Positions 8,757 through 18,978 are shown, numbered from the stretch's first letter. The stretch: DNA of 64,000 nucleotides from Paraburkholderia phytofirmans PsJN (GCF_000020125.1 NC_010681.1:124001-188000); one strand, 5' to 3'. Notes: generated by a model from the sequence alone, not told the origin. Made by a program: numbers and translations.

Positions 8757-10736
8757 ATGCCAACTGGTACTTTCATCTTGCACTCCGCCTATACTCCGGC
8801 AGGTGATCAACCCGAAGCGATAGCGCGACTGATAGAAGGTATAGAGGAAGGGGCGAAGCACCAAACCTTGAAGGGCATCACGGGTTCGGGCAAGACCTTT
8901 ACGATGGCAAACGTCATTCACCGCCTCAATCGTCCGACCTTGATGCTGGCTCCCAACAAGACGTTGACGGCGCAGCTTTACGAGGAGATGAAGCAGTTCT
9001 TTCCTGAAAATGCGGTTGAATTCTTTGTTTCCTACTATGATTTCTTTCAGCCCGAAGTGTATATGCCGGGCAGTGATCGTTTTATTCAGAAGGACTCGGC
9101 GATCAATGATCATCTTGAACGCTTGCGCCTGTCCACGACGAAGTCTCTGATTGAACGTCGTGACGTGATCGTCGTCGCTTCGGTGTCTTCAATATATGGA
9201 CTCGGGGATCCCAATGGGTATCGCGAACTGCAGATTGCGCTGTCTCGAGGAATTAGTTTCCGACCCAGGGAACTCATTCGTCGCCTCGTTCGACTGCAGT
9301 ACGAGCGTGTCGAACGCACGCTCAAGCGCGGGACGTTCCGGGTTAGAGGCGATGCAGTTGACATCTTTCCGGCGGATTCTGAATATAGGGCCGTCCGCGT
9401 GGAGTTGCTCGATGATTCTGTGCAATCCGTTCACTGGATAGATCCTGCCACGGGAGCCCAATTGGGGGAAATTGATCATTATCTGGTTTCTCCGAAGACG
9501 CTTTTTGCAACACCCAGGAACAGGGTCAACTCGGCCACGATCAAAATACTCGCAGAAATGGAAGCGCGAGTTGCTGAGCTCAATAGCGAAAACCGGCTCG
9601 TAGAAGCGGATCGATTGTACGAGCGGATTACAGGTGATGTCGAAATGATGCGGGAGCTTGGCTATTGCCCCGGGATGGAGAACTATTCGTGTTATCTGAA
9701 CGGCCGGGACCCTGCGCTGCCCCCAAACACCTTGCTCGACTATCTGCCAACGGATGGCCTGCTGTTTGTCGACGAGTCCCATGTGATGGTCCCGCAAATC
9801 TCGGCAATGTATAAGGGTGACCAGAGTCGCAAAGATACGCTGATCGACTACGGCTTCCGGCTGCCGTCATCAAAAAACAATCGTCCGTTAAGTTTTGAGG
9901 AATTTGAAAAGGTCAAACCTCAGACTATCTTTGTTTCGGCGACCCCCGGAAACTACGAATTGGCGATTTCGAAAGGCCGATTTGTTAGCCAAATTATCAG
10001 GCCGACCGGGTTGCTGGATCCAGAAGTGGAAGTGCGGACAACGGATGGATGTATAGACGATCTGCTCGTCGAGATAAAAAAATGCGTGAAAAACAAAAAT
10101 CGGGTCCTGGTCACCACGCTGACAAAAAGAGCAGCCGAGGAGCTCAACGATTTTATGACAGAGCGGGGCATTCGTTCCCGGTATCTGCACGCTGACATAA
10201 AGACCGAAGATCGCATAGAAATTATAAATGGGCTTCGCGAGGGGGAATTTGATGTGTTGATCGGGATTAGCCTTTTGCGGGAGGGCTTGGATATCCCGGA
10301 GGCTGCTTTAGTGGCCATTCTCGATGCGGATCATGCAGGCTTCCTGCGCTCGGCACAGGCCCTTATCCAGATGATCGGCCGCGTTGCCCGCAACGAAGAA
10401 GGCCGGGCGATCCTGTATGCCGATGGCATCACGCCGGCGATGAAACAGGCAATGGATGAGACAGGCAGCCGAAGAAAGAAGCAGATCGAATTTAATGAAG
10501 AAAACGGAATCGTGCCAGCTTCGTCTGTGCGAAAGCTGGCTTCCGAACACGTTGAACCGGAAGAGAACGCTTCGGTTCATTCGGTGGCTTTCTGTAAAAA
10601 TCTTTCAGACCTCTGTGACCAGATTACGAAAAAGGAGGAGAGGTTGCTTGAATTCACGGATGCTGGTGACGAAAAGAAAATTGAAGATACCCGCGATCAG
10701 TTGAACGGGCTTTATCGTCAATTTATCTTCATGTAG
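8757..10736 (+). CDS. uvrB: UvrB paralog, excinuclease ABC subunit B
   Basis: A 659-residue, full-length UvrB: Walker A GITGSGKTFTMA, the damage-probing hairpin region following FVSYYDFFQPEVY, VDESHV-type DEAD motif, helicase motif VI QMIGRVARN and a C-terminal UVR domain that binds UvrC. The ATG at 8757 with AGGGAGG upstream starts the family N-terminus; the frame itself reaches 8532. Tyr95 and Tyr96 of the hairpin base (E. coli numbering YYDYY) are both Phe here, while Phe108 is kept. Codon use is A/T-richer than flanking genes and it lies among relics, so it is probably an acquired second copy and not the housekeeping gene. Confidence 0.93.
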   Translation: MPTGTFILHSAYTPAGDQPEAIARLIEGIEEGAKHQTLKGITGSGKTFTMANVIHRLNRPTLMLAPNKTLTAQLYEEMKQFFPENAVEFFVSYYDFFQPEVYMPGSDRFIQKDSAINDHLERLRLSTTKSLIERRDVIVVASVSSIYGLGDPNGYRELQIALSRGISFRPRELIRRLVRLQYERVERTLKRGTFRVRGDAVDIFPADSEYRAVRVELLDDSVQSVHWIDPATGAQLGEIDHYLVSPKTLFATPRNRVNSATIKILAEMEARVAELNSENRLVEADRLYERITGDVEMMRELGYCPGMENYSCYLNGRDPALPPNTLLDYLPTDGLLFVDESHVMVPQISAMYKGDQSRKDTLIDYGFRLPSSKNNRPLSFEEFEKVKPQTIFVSATPGNYELAISKGRFVSQIIRPTGLLDPEVEVRTTDGCIDDLLVEIKKCVKNKNRVLVTTLTKRAAEELNDFMTERGIRSRYLHADIKTEDRIEIINGLREGEFDVLIGISLLREGLDIPEAALVAILDADHAGFLRSAQALIQMIGRVARNEEGRAILYADGITPAMKQAMDETGSRRKKQIEFNEENGIVPASSVRKLASEHVEPEENASVHSVAFCKNLSDLCDQITKKEERLLEFTDAGDEKKIEDTRDQLNGLYRQFIFM

Positions 10737-10935
10737 TCGCTGCTTTAACGAGGGTTGATATCGAATTTGGCGAGTGCCGGGAGGTGCTCGCCGACCAGGC
10801 GTGCCCTGCATAATCTCATAAGATCAGGCTACGCTTGCGCAGCCGGACATCTTCAGGATTTAGCTGGCCAGGGTCGGCACTCCCAAACACCCTTAGGACG
10901 TGCTCACTCGGCAGACTCGCCGTGGATCCGTGGCG

Positions 10936-11088
10936 GTTCAAACGGCACGATTCAGGCCACATGAATTGTCTAATGACCTGTCCGAAGGGCGATGATAGGT
11001 GCGGGCTATCAAATCATAGAATTTTCGAGTTTGACCTGTTGCAAGTTAAATGCGATTTTTCATCTTCTGACGAAGTCAGAACGGGCCG
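10936..11088 (+). repeat. Relic copy B of the fdhA upstream region
   Basis: Imperfect copy, in inverted orientation, of 4545-4695. Both start near ACGGCACGAT and end near GAACGGGCC, and share GGGCGATGAT, the core CATAGAATTTTCGAGTTTGA and ATGCGATTTTTCA. The inverted repeat is degraded here to CTATC...ATAG. No fdhA follows; instead a scrap of gshA appears 85 nt on. Confidence 0.75.
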
Positions 11089-11173
11089 TTAATGTCGACG
11101 TGGATAGACATGTAGCGCATATGTAGCTCAAAGCGCGAAGGTCGACGTTCGGTCACTGACACTCCAAGGGTTG

Positions 11174-11246
11174 ATGCTGGCTGCAATAAGCGAGCGCGGC
11201 GTGGGTTTCAACCGCTTCGCGGTGGATCAGAGCCAGCTTCATGCGT
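11174..11246 (+). pseudogene. gshA 3' fragment
   Basis: In frame this reads [20 protein letters not shown] then QLHA, against [20 protein letters not shown] then RLHA in the intact gshA at 1255-2853. Only about 24 codons are recognisable. Together with the promoter-like copy just upstream, this is what would remain of a second fdhA-gshA locus after a large internal deletion. Confidence 0.8.
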
Positions 11247-11508
11247 CCGTACTTCGTTCACATCAAGCTCTCGCCGCAACAAGGCTGGTCCGCGCCGGGC
11301 TTCGCAGCATTCGTGTCTTCGGGGATTGAAAGCGGCAACGCCACCTTCGTGCATGACGCCGGTCGACAATTGTCGGCAGGAACTCCAGCTGGAACCCTGC
11401 AACTGTCTGCCCCGGGCTGATGGATGCGCCGGCTATAAACGTAGCCAGGCAAAAAGGTACGTACCGCGAGGCCTGAGCGCTTCGCTTCGACGAAAAATCA
11501 AGGTCATC

Positions 11509-11910
11509 ATGAACGAGCCAGTTCTAGCCAAAGCGGCCCAGCAGGCGTCCCCGACCGTATATGGCATGCCGGCTCACGAGGATCGGGCCGCGGCCGTCGG
11601 CGAGCTGCATGCGCGCCCGTATCCTCTCATTGCAGTTCCGCGAACCCTGCTGCAGTTCGCGTTTATGACCGAGGGGGATTTAAGCCGGGACTATGCAGCG
11701 ATGGACTCCCTGTCGGATCGCCTGGGAATTGCTCCCCGGGCGCATGCGTCTCCACTGCATGACCTGAAGTCGGGCGAGGAAGATCGCCATTGCGAAATCC
11801 TCCGGGGAGCACCGGGCATTGGCAAGAGGAACCTGGGGCGTGGCAGCCCGGGTAATCAACAGTCCTCGCGGGAGTGGAGACGTCAACCAGATGACCCACT
11901 GCATGAGTAG
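11509..11910 (+). pseudogene. Decayed DUF3422-family membrane protein, N-terminal part
   Basis: The frame contains RAAAVGELHARPYPLIAVPR and then LLQFAFMTEGDLSRDY, which match the N-terminus of DUF3422 proteins (usually over 400 residues). After about 90 residues the conserved tryptophan-containing segment is degraded to EEDRHCEILRGAP and the rest of the frame is unrelated. The family's C-terminal membrane segments are missing, so this is a truncated relic. Confidence 0.65.
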
Positions 11911-12062
11911 TACATCCTCCTACAAGTCTGTGCCCGTTCACGTCGCGCGTGCGGCGGGAAGCCCGCCTTACCCGCTCGGGGTAGTACTGCCGGAGGACTG
12001 TTTTACCGGCCGGAATGTCTTGGACATGCAAATAAAGTCGTCACCAGGAGTTCAAAACAATC

Positions 12063-13451
12063 ATGGATATCTTTGACGCATTCCATCTCGCCAGGCTGCA
12101 GTTCGCATTCACGGTTTCGTTTCATATCGTCTTTCCGGCAATCAGCATCGGCATGGCAAGTTTCCTCGCCGTTCTCGAGTGGCGCTTGCTGCTCACGGGC
12201 GACGCGGCTTATAAGGATATGTACCGCTTCTGGTCGAGAATCTTCGCGGTAGGTTTTGGCATGGGGGTGGTCTCAGGCGTCGTGATGGCGTACGAGTTCG
12301 GCACGAACTGGAGTGGCTTCTCGACGGTTGCTGGAAATATTACGGGACCGTTGCTGACCTATGAAGTCCTGACTGCGTTTTTTCTCGAGGCGGGATTTCT
12401 CGGTGTGATGCTGTTCGGCTGGAACCGTGTGAGCCCGAAGGCGCATTTCTTCGCCACATTGATGGTCGCGATCGGCACGCTGATTTCGACCTTCTGGATT
12501 CTCGCGTCGAACAGTTTCATGCAAACACCGCAGGGCTATGCAATACAGAACGGCCGCATTGTTCCCGTCGACTGGTGGAAAGTGATTTTCAACCCTTCGT
12601 TCCCGTTCCGTCTGGCGCATATGACGATCGCCGCCTTTATCGTGGCCGCCTTTATTGTTGCGGCTTGCGGAGCGTGGCACTTGTTGCACGGGCGGCGTGA
12701 CGTACCGGTCAAACGCAGCTTTTCGATGGCGCTATGGATATTGCTTCTTCTCGCTCCGGTTCAGATCTTTGTCGGCGACGCACACGGTCTCAATACGCGT
12801 GAGTATCAACCCGCGAAAATCGCCGCGATCGAAGGGCTCTGGGAGACAGAGCACGGTGGCACCGCGCTCAATCTCGTCGGTCTGCCCGACATGAATGCCG
12901 AAGTGACGCGTTACGCCATCAAGGTGCCACATCTCGGCAGTCTGATTCTCACGCATAGCTGGAATGGCGAAATCCGCGGACTCAAGGAGTTCCCGCCGGA
13001 GGATCGCCCGTTCTCGCCAATCATATTCTGGACGTTCCGCGTCATGGCCGGTCTTGGCATGTTGATGCTGTTGACTGCCGTGCTAGGCCTCATACTCCGT
13101 CGCGGCGGGCGCCTCTACGAAGCGCGCTGGTTTCAATGGTTTGTGTTCTGCATGGGGCCGTCCGGCATCCTGGCTTTGCTCGCGGGATGGATTACCACCG
13201 AAGTCGGCAGGCAGCCGTGGACCGTGTATGGCGTCTTGCGCACCGCCGATTCGATTTCGCCCATCGGGTCACAGCAGGCCGGCGTTTCGTTACTGATCTT
13301 CGTCATCGTCTATTTTCTCGTGTTCGGAACGGGCATCTACTACATGCTCAAGATGATGAAGAAGGGCCCGGCGAGTGGTGTCGAAGGCACCGAATCGCTC
13401 AAATATCCGGGATTGCACAATCGCACGCTCGATGCCGTTGTGGGAGAGTAA
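12063..13451 (+). CDS. cioA: Cyanide-insensitive cytochrome bd-type quinol oxidase subunit I
   Basis: Inner-membrane quinol oxidase subunit of 462 residues carrying the haem ligands. It begins FHLARLQFAFTVSFHIVFPA (haem-ligand His), contains GLNTREYQPAKIAAIEGLWE (quinol-site region) and ends its core with the conserved GRQPWTVYGVLRT. The periplasmic quinol loop is short, the hallmark of the CIO subgroup rather than E. coli CydA. It is followed after 4 nt by cioB. Such oxidases keep respiration going under cyanide, sulphide or other stress. Confidence 0.93.
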   Translation: MDIFDAFHLARLQFAFTVSFHIVFPAISIGMASFLAVLEWRLLLTGDAAYKDMYRFWSRIFAVGFGMGVVSGVVMAYEFGTNWSGFSTVAGNITGPLLTYEVLTAFFLEAGFLGVMLFGWNRVSPKAHFFATLMVAIGTLISTFWILASNSFMQTPQGYAIQNGRIVPVDWWKVIFNPSFPFRLAHMTIAAFIVAAFIVAACGAWHLLHGRRDVPVKRSFSMALWILLLLAPVQIFVGDAHGLNTREYQPAKIAAIEGLWETEHGGTALNLVGLPDMNAEVTRYAIKVPHLGSLILTHSWNGEIRGLKEFPPEDRPFSPIIFWTFRVMAGLGMLMLLTAVLGLILRRGGRLYEARWFQWFVFCMGPSGILALLAGWITTEVGRQPWTVYGVLRTADSISPIGSQQAGVSLLIFVIVYFLVFGTGIYYMLKMMKKGPASGVEGTESLKYPGLHNRTLDAVVGE

Positions 13452-13455
13452 GACC

Positions 13456-14463
13456 ATGCAAATCGACCTTCCGGTTATCTGGGCTGCCATCATCGGACTC
13501 GGTGTATTCATTTATGTGATGCTCGACGGTTTCGACCTCGGTGTCGGGTTGCTATTCCCCTTTTTCGAGGGCAAGGGTGAACGCGAGGTAATGCTGAATA
13601 CCGTCGCACCGGTGTGGGACGGCAATGAAACGTTTCTCGTGCTTGGGGGTGCCGCTCTTTATGGCGCGTTTCCCGTGGTGTATTCGACGCTGTTGCCTGC
13701 CAACTACATGCCGCTGATCCTCATGGTGGTGGGCCTGATTTTCCGCGGCGCCGCCTTCGAGTTGCGCGCCAAGGCCACGCGCACGCAGCACGCGTGGGAT
13801 CTCGCCTTTATCGGGGGCTCGGCGCTCGCGGCAATGTGCCAGGGAATCACGCTCGGATCGCTCCTGCAGGGTATCAAGATCGTCGATGACAAGTTCGCGG
13901 GCGACCCGTTCGACTGGTTCTCGCCATTCAGCGTGTTCTGCGGCTTCGGCGTGCTGCTCACCTATGCGACGCTCGGTTGCGGCTGGCTGATCCTGAAGAC
14001 GGACGGTGAATTGCAGCGCAGGATGCGCGAGGTAATGCGCCCGCTCATTGCCGTGCTGTTTCTCGCGATCACAATCGTCAGTCTCTGGACCGTGCTGGGC
14101 CTGCCTGCCGTGAGGCACCGCTGGTTTTTTAGCGGCAATCTCGGTTGGTTCCTGCCGGTGCCGGTTCTGGTCGTGCTCTGCGTGCTGGGCATCTATCGCT
14201 CGCTCACTCGGCGCCATGAAGCGACACCCTTCCTGCTCTCCCTGGCGATCTGCTTTCTCGGCTATACGGGCCTTATCATCAGCATCTGGCCTTACATCAT
14301 TCCGCCGTCACTCACAATCTGGGACGCTTCGTCGAGCCACTCAAGTCAGTCCTTTGCCCTCGTGGGCACGATCATCGTGCTACCGGTCATACTCGTCTAC
14401 AACGCCATGCAATATCGTGTGTTCCGTGGCAAGGTTCGCGAAGGGGATCATGGCTATCACTGA
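13456..14463 (+). CDS. cioB: Cytochrome bd-type quinol oxidase subunit II
   Basis: A 335-residue polytopic protein that partners CioA. The N-terminus carries the family signature YVMLDGFDLGVGLLFPF and then APVWDGNETFLVLGG. About eight membrane segments can be traced. The frame extends back into cioA, but the ATG at 13456 with GGGAGAG upstream is the natural start, four bases after the cioA stop, so the two are co-transcribed. No CydX-like micro-subunit is evident after it; the short frame following cioB has no membrane segment. Confidence 0.92.
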   Translation: MQIDLPVIWAAIIGLGVFIYVMLDGFDLGVGLLFPFFEGKGEREVMLNTVAPVWDGNETFLVLGGAALYGAFPVVYSTLLPANYMPLILMVVGLIFRGAAFELRAKATRTQHAWDLAFIGGSALAAMCQGITLGSLLQGIKIVDDKFAGDPFDWFSPFSVFCGFGVLLTYATLGCGWLILKTDGELQRRMREVMRPLIAVLFLAITIVSLWTVLGLPAVRHRWFFSGNLGWFLPVPVLVVLCVLGIYRSLTRRHEATPFLLSLAICFLGYTGLIISIWPYIIPPSLTIWDASSSHSSQSFALVGTIIVLPVILVYNAMQYRVFRGKVREGDHGYH

Positions 14464-14699
14464 AGCGCGTGTGACTTCCTGGCGCCTGCAAGATCGGCGA
14501 GACTCCCGCTCGCGCCAGCGCGAGCGTTTGGATTGATCATGCACGCCTCGCGCCGTGACAGGAACTGTCGCAATATCCTCGTCATTCACGTCGCACAACC
14601 GATTCGAATTTGTGCCCAGTCGAGCTACGCACACGAATCGAAGCTGGCGCTGGCGCTGGCGCTGGCAGCCCACTTTATCTCACAAGAAAAAGTACGATC

Positions 14700-15611
14700 A
14701 TGATCGTTCGACCCCGAGAAAACTGGTTCCGTTTGCTGTTCGTCTGGAACGGATCGGTCCTCTCATCGATCATTCCACAACTGTGTTTCATGGCGGTTGT
14801 GAGCACGCTTGCCGTGTTTACGCACGGCCGCGTGTTCGGGGAAAAGATTCCCCTTAATACCGCGCCTTTTACGCTGTTCGGTGTCGCACTGGCTATCTTC
14901 CTTGCATTCCGAAACAATGCCAGTTATGAGCGCTTCAACGAAGCGCGGCACCTCTGGGGCAATCTGCTGATCGCGTCGCGATCGCTCACTTCGCAGATAC
15001 TCTGCTATGTTCCCGAACATGCGGATACCTTGCGTATCGCAAAGCAAGTCATTGCCTTTGTGTATACCCTCAAGCACGAACTGCGTGCCACCGATTCCAC
15101 GGCGGATATTCAGCGTCTCCTTGGTCGCGAACAGGCTGAGGAGTTGAGCGGGGTGGTCTACAAGCCGATGTTCATTCTCAACAAGATACGGCGTGAACTC
15201 ACGGTTCCGAATCGCCGCATCAACACGTCCGATGCGAAGCTGTGGATGTTCGATGCGCAGCTCGACGAACTTGGCAAGGCGTTGGGCGGATGCGAGCGCA
15301 TCGCCTCCACGCCCATTCCTTTTGCGTATAACGTCTTGCTACATCGGACGGTCTATTCCTATTGCGTATTGCTGCCGTTCGGACTCGTGGATTCCACGGA
15401 GTTCTTTACTCCGTTGCTCTGTGTCTTCATTTCCTATACGTTGATCGCACTTGAGGCGATCGCGAGCGAAGTTGCCGATCCGTTCAGCGTTGCCCCCAAC
15501 GCGCTTGCGCTCGATGCGATGTCGCGGAATATTGAACGCTCCGTACTCGAGCTATGCAGATGTCCCATGCCCAAACCGGTTGTACCTGTTCGTCCTTATC
15601 AGCTTACGTGA
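14700..15611 (+). CDS. Bestrophin-family (UPF0187) membrane protein
   Basis: A 303-residue protein of the bacterial bestrophin-like family, putative pentameric anion or cation channel in the inner membrane. It starts MIVRPRENWFRLLFVWNGSV, contains LAIFLAFRNNASYERFNEAR (the conserved family signature), and has the C-terminal ALEAIASEVADPF segment typical of the group. The ATG at 14700 is used; the open frame begins earlier at 14610. The 236 nt from cioB contain only a GCTGGC run (about 14645-14665), so it may have its own promoter. Confidence 0.88.
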   Translation: MIVRPRENWFRLLFVWNGSVLSSIIPQLCFMAVVSTLAVFTHGRVFGEKIPLNTAPFTLFGVALAIFLAFRNNASYERFNEARHLWGNLLIASRSLTSQILCYVPEHADTLRIAKQVIAFVYTLKHELRATDSTADIQRLLGREQAEELSGVVYKPMFILNKIRRELTVPNRRINTSDAKLWMFDAQLDELGKALGGCERIASTPIPFAYNVLLHRTVYSYCVLLPFGLVDSTEFFTPLLCVFISYTLIALEAIASEVADPFSVAPNALALDAMSRNIERSVLELCRCPMPKPVVPVRPYQLT

Positions 15612-15910
15612 ACGAACGCCTATGCGGAGGTTGGAGCAACCTTTTCAGGCATGATCATATGATCGAATCCGTCGCATTCAATGAAGCGCTGCACCGCTTC
15701 ACAGACTCTTTCAGGCGTTGCGGCATGCCAGAACACCTTGCCGTGGAACGTGAAGCGAGCCAGGCGACCTTCACGTTTCCCGCTTGCACCTGCACTTCGT
15801 CGGCAAGTATTATCTCTCGCACGCCGGTCCGTGCATTTCAGCTACAGTCGTTCGCCGGCGAAGTCTCTCCCGGATACGGGACCACGAAATTCAACCCCAC
15901 GGAGTTTGGC

Positions 15911-16261
15911 ATGAAGCCGATCGCTGGTCGTTTGGTGGCAGCCGCCACATTGTCTGTAGTGCTTACGTTTTCCGTTCAACCTTTGATGTCCTTTGCGCAA
16001 ACTCCGGCTTCGAGCACGCACGCCACCCGGGCCGCAGAAAGAAAAGCAAATCACTTGCTGGAGCGTCAGGTGCGCGATGCCCTCGTGAAAGGGAAAATCG
16101 ATACCGTCGACGTTCGGGTGATTGCCAAGCACGGAGAAGTTGGTCTAGCCGGTGAAGTCGCCCGTCAGGAAGACATTGAAAACGCGGCCACGATCGCAGG
16201 CCAGGTACCGGGCGTTACCTCGGTGAAGAACTATCTTTCGGTCGTTGAAGGCGGCCGATAA
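15911..16261 (+). CDS. Secreted BON-domain protein
   Basis: A 116-residue protein with an N-terminal signal peptide (MKPIAGRLVAAATLSVVLTF, cleavage likely after SFAQ) and a single BON domain: VRDALVKGKIDTVDVRVIAK, GEVGLAGEV, then GVTSVKNYL. BON proteins are periplasmic and bind membranes; in beta-proteobacteria they are common stress-linked proteins. The ATG at 15911 follows GGAGTTTGGC. The upstream 300 bases (15612-15910) hold no other convincing gene. Confidence 0.85.
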   Translation: MKPIAGRLVAAATLSVVLTFSVQPLMSFAQTPASSTHATRAAERKANHLLERQVRDALVKGKIDTVDVRVIAKHGEVGLAGEVARQEDIENAATIAGQVPGVTSVKNYLSVVEGGR

Positions 16262-17177
16262 GGCGAAGATCGGGCAGCCCCGATCTATTCCTCTGTCGGT
16301 GAAACAGGGCAATTGGTTACAACCTGATAGTGGTGCACTCCTGCTGGAGTGGACCACTATCGGGCTTCCTGGCCTCGAGCATGAGGTTATTGCAAACGCC
16401 CGCACCCATCGGGTGCAAGGTCCCATACACGCGAACGGTATCAGGATAGCGCAGGGGTCGGTTATATCCCGGCTGAATCGACACTGATCAAGTGGTGCTC
16501 TGACTGGCGCAATATGGCTACAGGATTTGCGGTCACGAGATATCGACGCGGCGCGGTTATCGGGGCACCGCTTGCAATCTGGGTCATGGGACGCCATGCG
16601 TACTGCAGCATCCCGGCGTCACGTTGACGCTCGCGCTGATCGCGATGGTGTCATGGACTTTGTCGCGGCGGTCGTCGGCACTGGATTTCGCATTTCACCG
16701 GGTGGCTGAAAAGCCATCGGAGGAGAGCAGCCTGAGCAGGCGCAGCGTAACTGGATGGTCAAGCACCAGGACGTGTACTTGGACGCGACAAGAAAGGCCG
16801 CAATTCTGCTGATACGGGGTTGCTATGCCTGAAGGTGACTGCAGGGATCGCCGTCATTTCGATGGCAAGTCGCAAGTTGCGAGACGCGTTCGGTGTGGGT
16901 CTTATAGGCGTGCACGTTGTCATCGAATTGACGCGGGCACAGAAGGTGGCTATCGCGGTTTCGCCGTGGGAATTGTGGGGCTCGTCAGCCTGCGCAATGT
17001 GCTCGATCGTATTTTCCGGGCATCGCTGCCCGGCGGGATAGCCCCCAAAAAATCTGTACCTTCGGTATCTCAATGTACTGGCTGTTGCCTTTTCTGCCCA
17101 GACTATCGTCCGGCTCAAGGCTGCGTGCGACGTTAACTCCAACGGCATCTGGAAGGCTCCAGCCGTCAGAGGTCCTG
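16262..17177. other. Region without recognisable genes; contains a strong hairpin
   Basis: No frame here has a family motif, ribosome site and start together; fragments such as LYLRYLNVLAVAFSAQTIVR in one frame suggest decayed coding DNA. A long two-step hairpin lies at 16326-16361: outer arms GATAGTGGT and ACCACTATC, inner arms ACTCC and GGAGT, loop TGCT. It is 65 nt after the BON gene but has no following T run, so I do not call it a terminator. Confidence 0.5.
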
Positions 17178-17618
17178 TTAAAACAGGTGCGTTACCTTTA
17201 ACCTGTTATCCCATTGGGAATTCAGATATTCAACCGCGAGCCGGCGGTGGCAGTGATGCGGCTTGTCTTCGCTGCACAGGAGGCATCCCTTATCGAACAG
17301 GGCTATATCGAGTTTGGTCTCGACTCGACGTGTTGCCAATAACTCAAGGTATTCCGCAGCGTAGCTTTCCCAGCTGAGTTCCTTTTTCTGATATCGCTTG
17401 AGCATCTCCTTCTCGGGTGCCAGGTCACGGAGTTCGATAAACCTGGCGCCGAGCAGTTCCGACAGAAAGTATTTGAGGTCGGGCTTCTTCGCAAACCCGG
17501 CGAGTTGTGAGACGTTATTCAGGCGCACATCCAGCAGTGTCCGAACTTCAGCCTTACGCAGCAGACCAAAGAACGTCTCCGCAGACTTTCTGGTAAATCC
17601 GATTGTCGCTACGTCCAT
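17178..17618 (-). CDS. DUF488 domain-containing protein
   Basis: A 146-residue DUF488 protein, complete: TIGFTRKSAETFFGLLRKAE at the N-terminus, LLDVRLN, GFAKKPDLKYFL, and the C-terminal CLLCSEDKPHHCHRRLAVEY, which is the diagnostic cysteine/histidine motif. The biochemical role of the family is not established. It is isolated, with empty stretches on both sides. Confidence 0.88.
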   Translation of the reverse strand: MDVATIGFTRKSAETFFGLLRKAEVRTLLDVRLNNVSQLAGFAKKPDLKYFLSELLGARFIELRDLAPEKEMLKRYQKKELSWESYAAEYLELLATRRVETKLDIALFDKGCLLCSEDKPHHCHRRLAVEYLNSQWDNRLKVTHLF

Positions 17619-18978
17619 ATCCGCCCTTCCTTTCGCAGACGAGCTGTGACTATGGTCGGGTCAGGTTAAGGATGAGATGACACCGACCGCCCGTTCGTCA
17701 CGATATCAAATCCGGAATCTGTATGCCCGGGGCGGCGTTGCCGACGCTCGCCGCGATAGTCCACTGCCGTTCCCGTGATTCGGGTCTGGCGTCAGCGACG
17801 CTGCTGGGTTCGCGTTTGCGCTCGTCGTGTGCTGCGCCACCCATGCTTGCTAATTTCCACCACCGTGCGCCGTTGGCACCGCCTGCGGGCAAAATGGCGA
17901 ACGCGTTCCGTCAGGAGACAGGCTGCCCGATCCTTGTACATCGCGATTAACTTGCCTCGTGAGGTACCAGTGTTTTGAGGGTGCGGAGGTTGCTTCGGCT
18001 CCCGACGAATGGTTTCAGCTTCGTCGAAACACCTGGCCTGATGATGTTCAGGAGAGCGATGACGAATACGAATGGCGCCGACGCCCATACTTCGACGACG
18101 CCTCCGGCTTGGCTGTCGTGGTGAGGGTGAGCATATAGGGCAGAGCCCCGAGGTTATGCGCACGCTCCCGGCATTTGGCAATGCCTTTATTCCAATGGGG
18201 AGACAGTCGACGCAGGGCGCAGGATCTGGAGGCGACGAATATTCCCTATCTGGGGCGAGCGCTCAAGGATCCGGCTTTTGATGAATTCTGGCAACAGGAC
18301 AGGCGGGATGTTGCTTGGTACTTCCTGGACGAGTTGGGATGGCACCGTACCGATGTAATCGTCGGGTGCATTGCACAAACTGTACTCGTAGGTAACGTGA
18401 TACTCCATGGCGGGGACGCAAATAACTTTGTGTACGGATTGTACCCTTGTCTGTGCGGCCGGGGACGAGCCGGCGGTTCGGATTGGGCAAATGCGCTGGC
18501 GATCCGATCGAAAAGTGCAGCATGGCACTGGACCACGCGTTGCGCCGCACATGAGTGCGGTCTGCTCTCATGAGGGGGCCTGTCAGGAAACGAAGTTGCG
18601 GCCATTCCGGCCTGCGAGCGTTCGAGAGGTGTTCTGCGCGATGACAGCGTGCTAACCACCACGATCTTGCGATAGCAGGTTCGCCGTGCTTGCCGCTTGA
18701 CGCGGCCAGCGCTGTCGACGTAGGGCGCGCATGCATTGCCGCGCTGGCGCAAGTGCATGCTGTACCAGCTATGGCGCACCCTGCCATTTTTCGCAGTTGA
18801 TATTTCGTCTGAGAAAACCGAAAAACGATACGTGGGCGAAGCCCCATAACTCCACAGCGATCAACGCACACGATTGATCGCTGGCGGAAACTGCGCGTGC
18901 CACTCCGTTTGCAGGGGACAGCGAGAAACGGGCGCTGCCGGAACAATACAAGTATCCGCATTTGAGGCAGGGAACATC
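17619..18978. other. Long gene-poor, probably decayed region
   Basis: About 1.36 kb where frames overlap on both strands with no family motif. The longest plus-strand frame (18175-18573) contains FDEFWQQDRRDVAWYFLDEL but I recognise no family and see no ribosome site. The composition suggests former coding DNA. I see no transposase motif. Confidence 0.5.

Noticed and set aside
14450..14536. Possible CydX/DUF2474-like micro-subunit after cioB
   Set aside because: The 28-codon frame overlapping the cioB stop is polar and basic with no membrane helix.
14642..14666. GCTGGC hexamer run as a functional repeat
   Set aside because: Only about four units in a GC-rich non-coding stretch; likely simple-sequence noise.
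16326..16361. Hairpin after the BON gene as a rho-independent terminator
   Set aside because: The stem is strong, but no T run follows on either strand.
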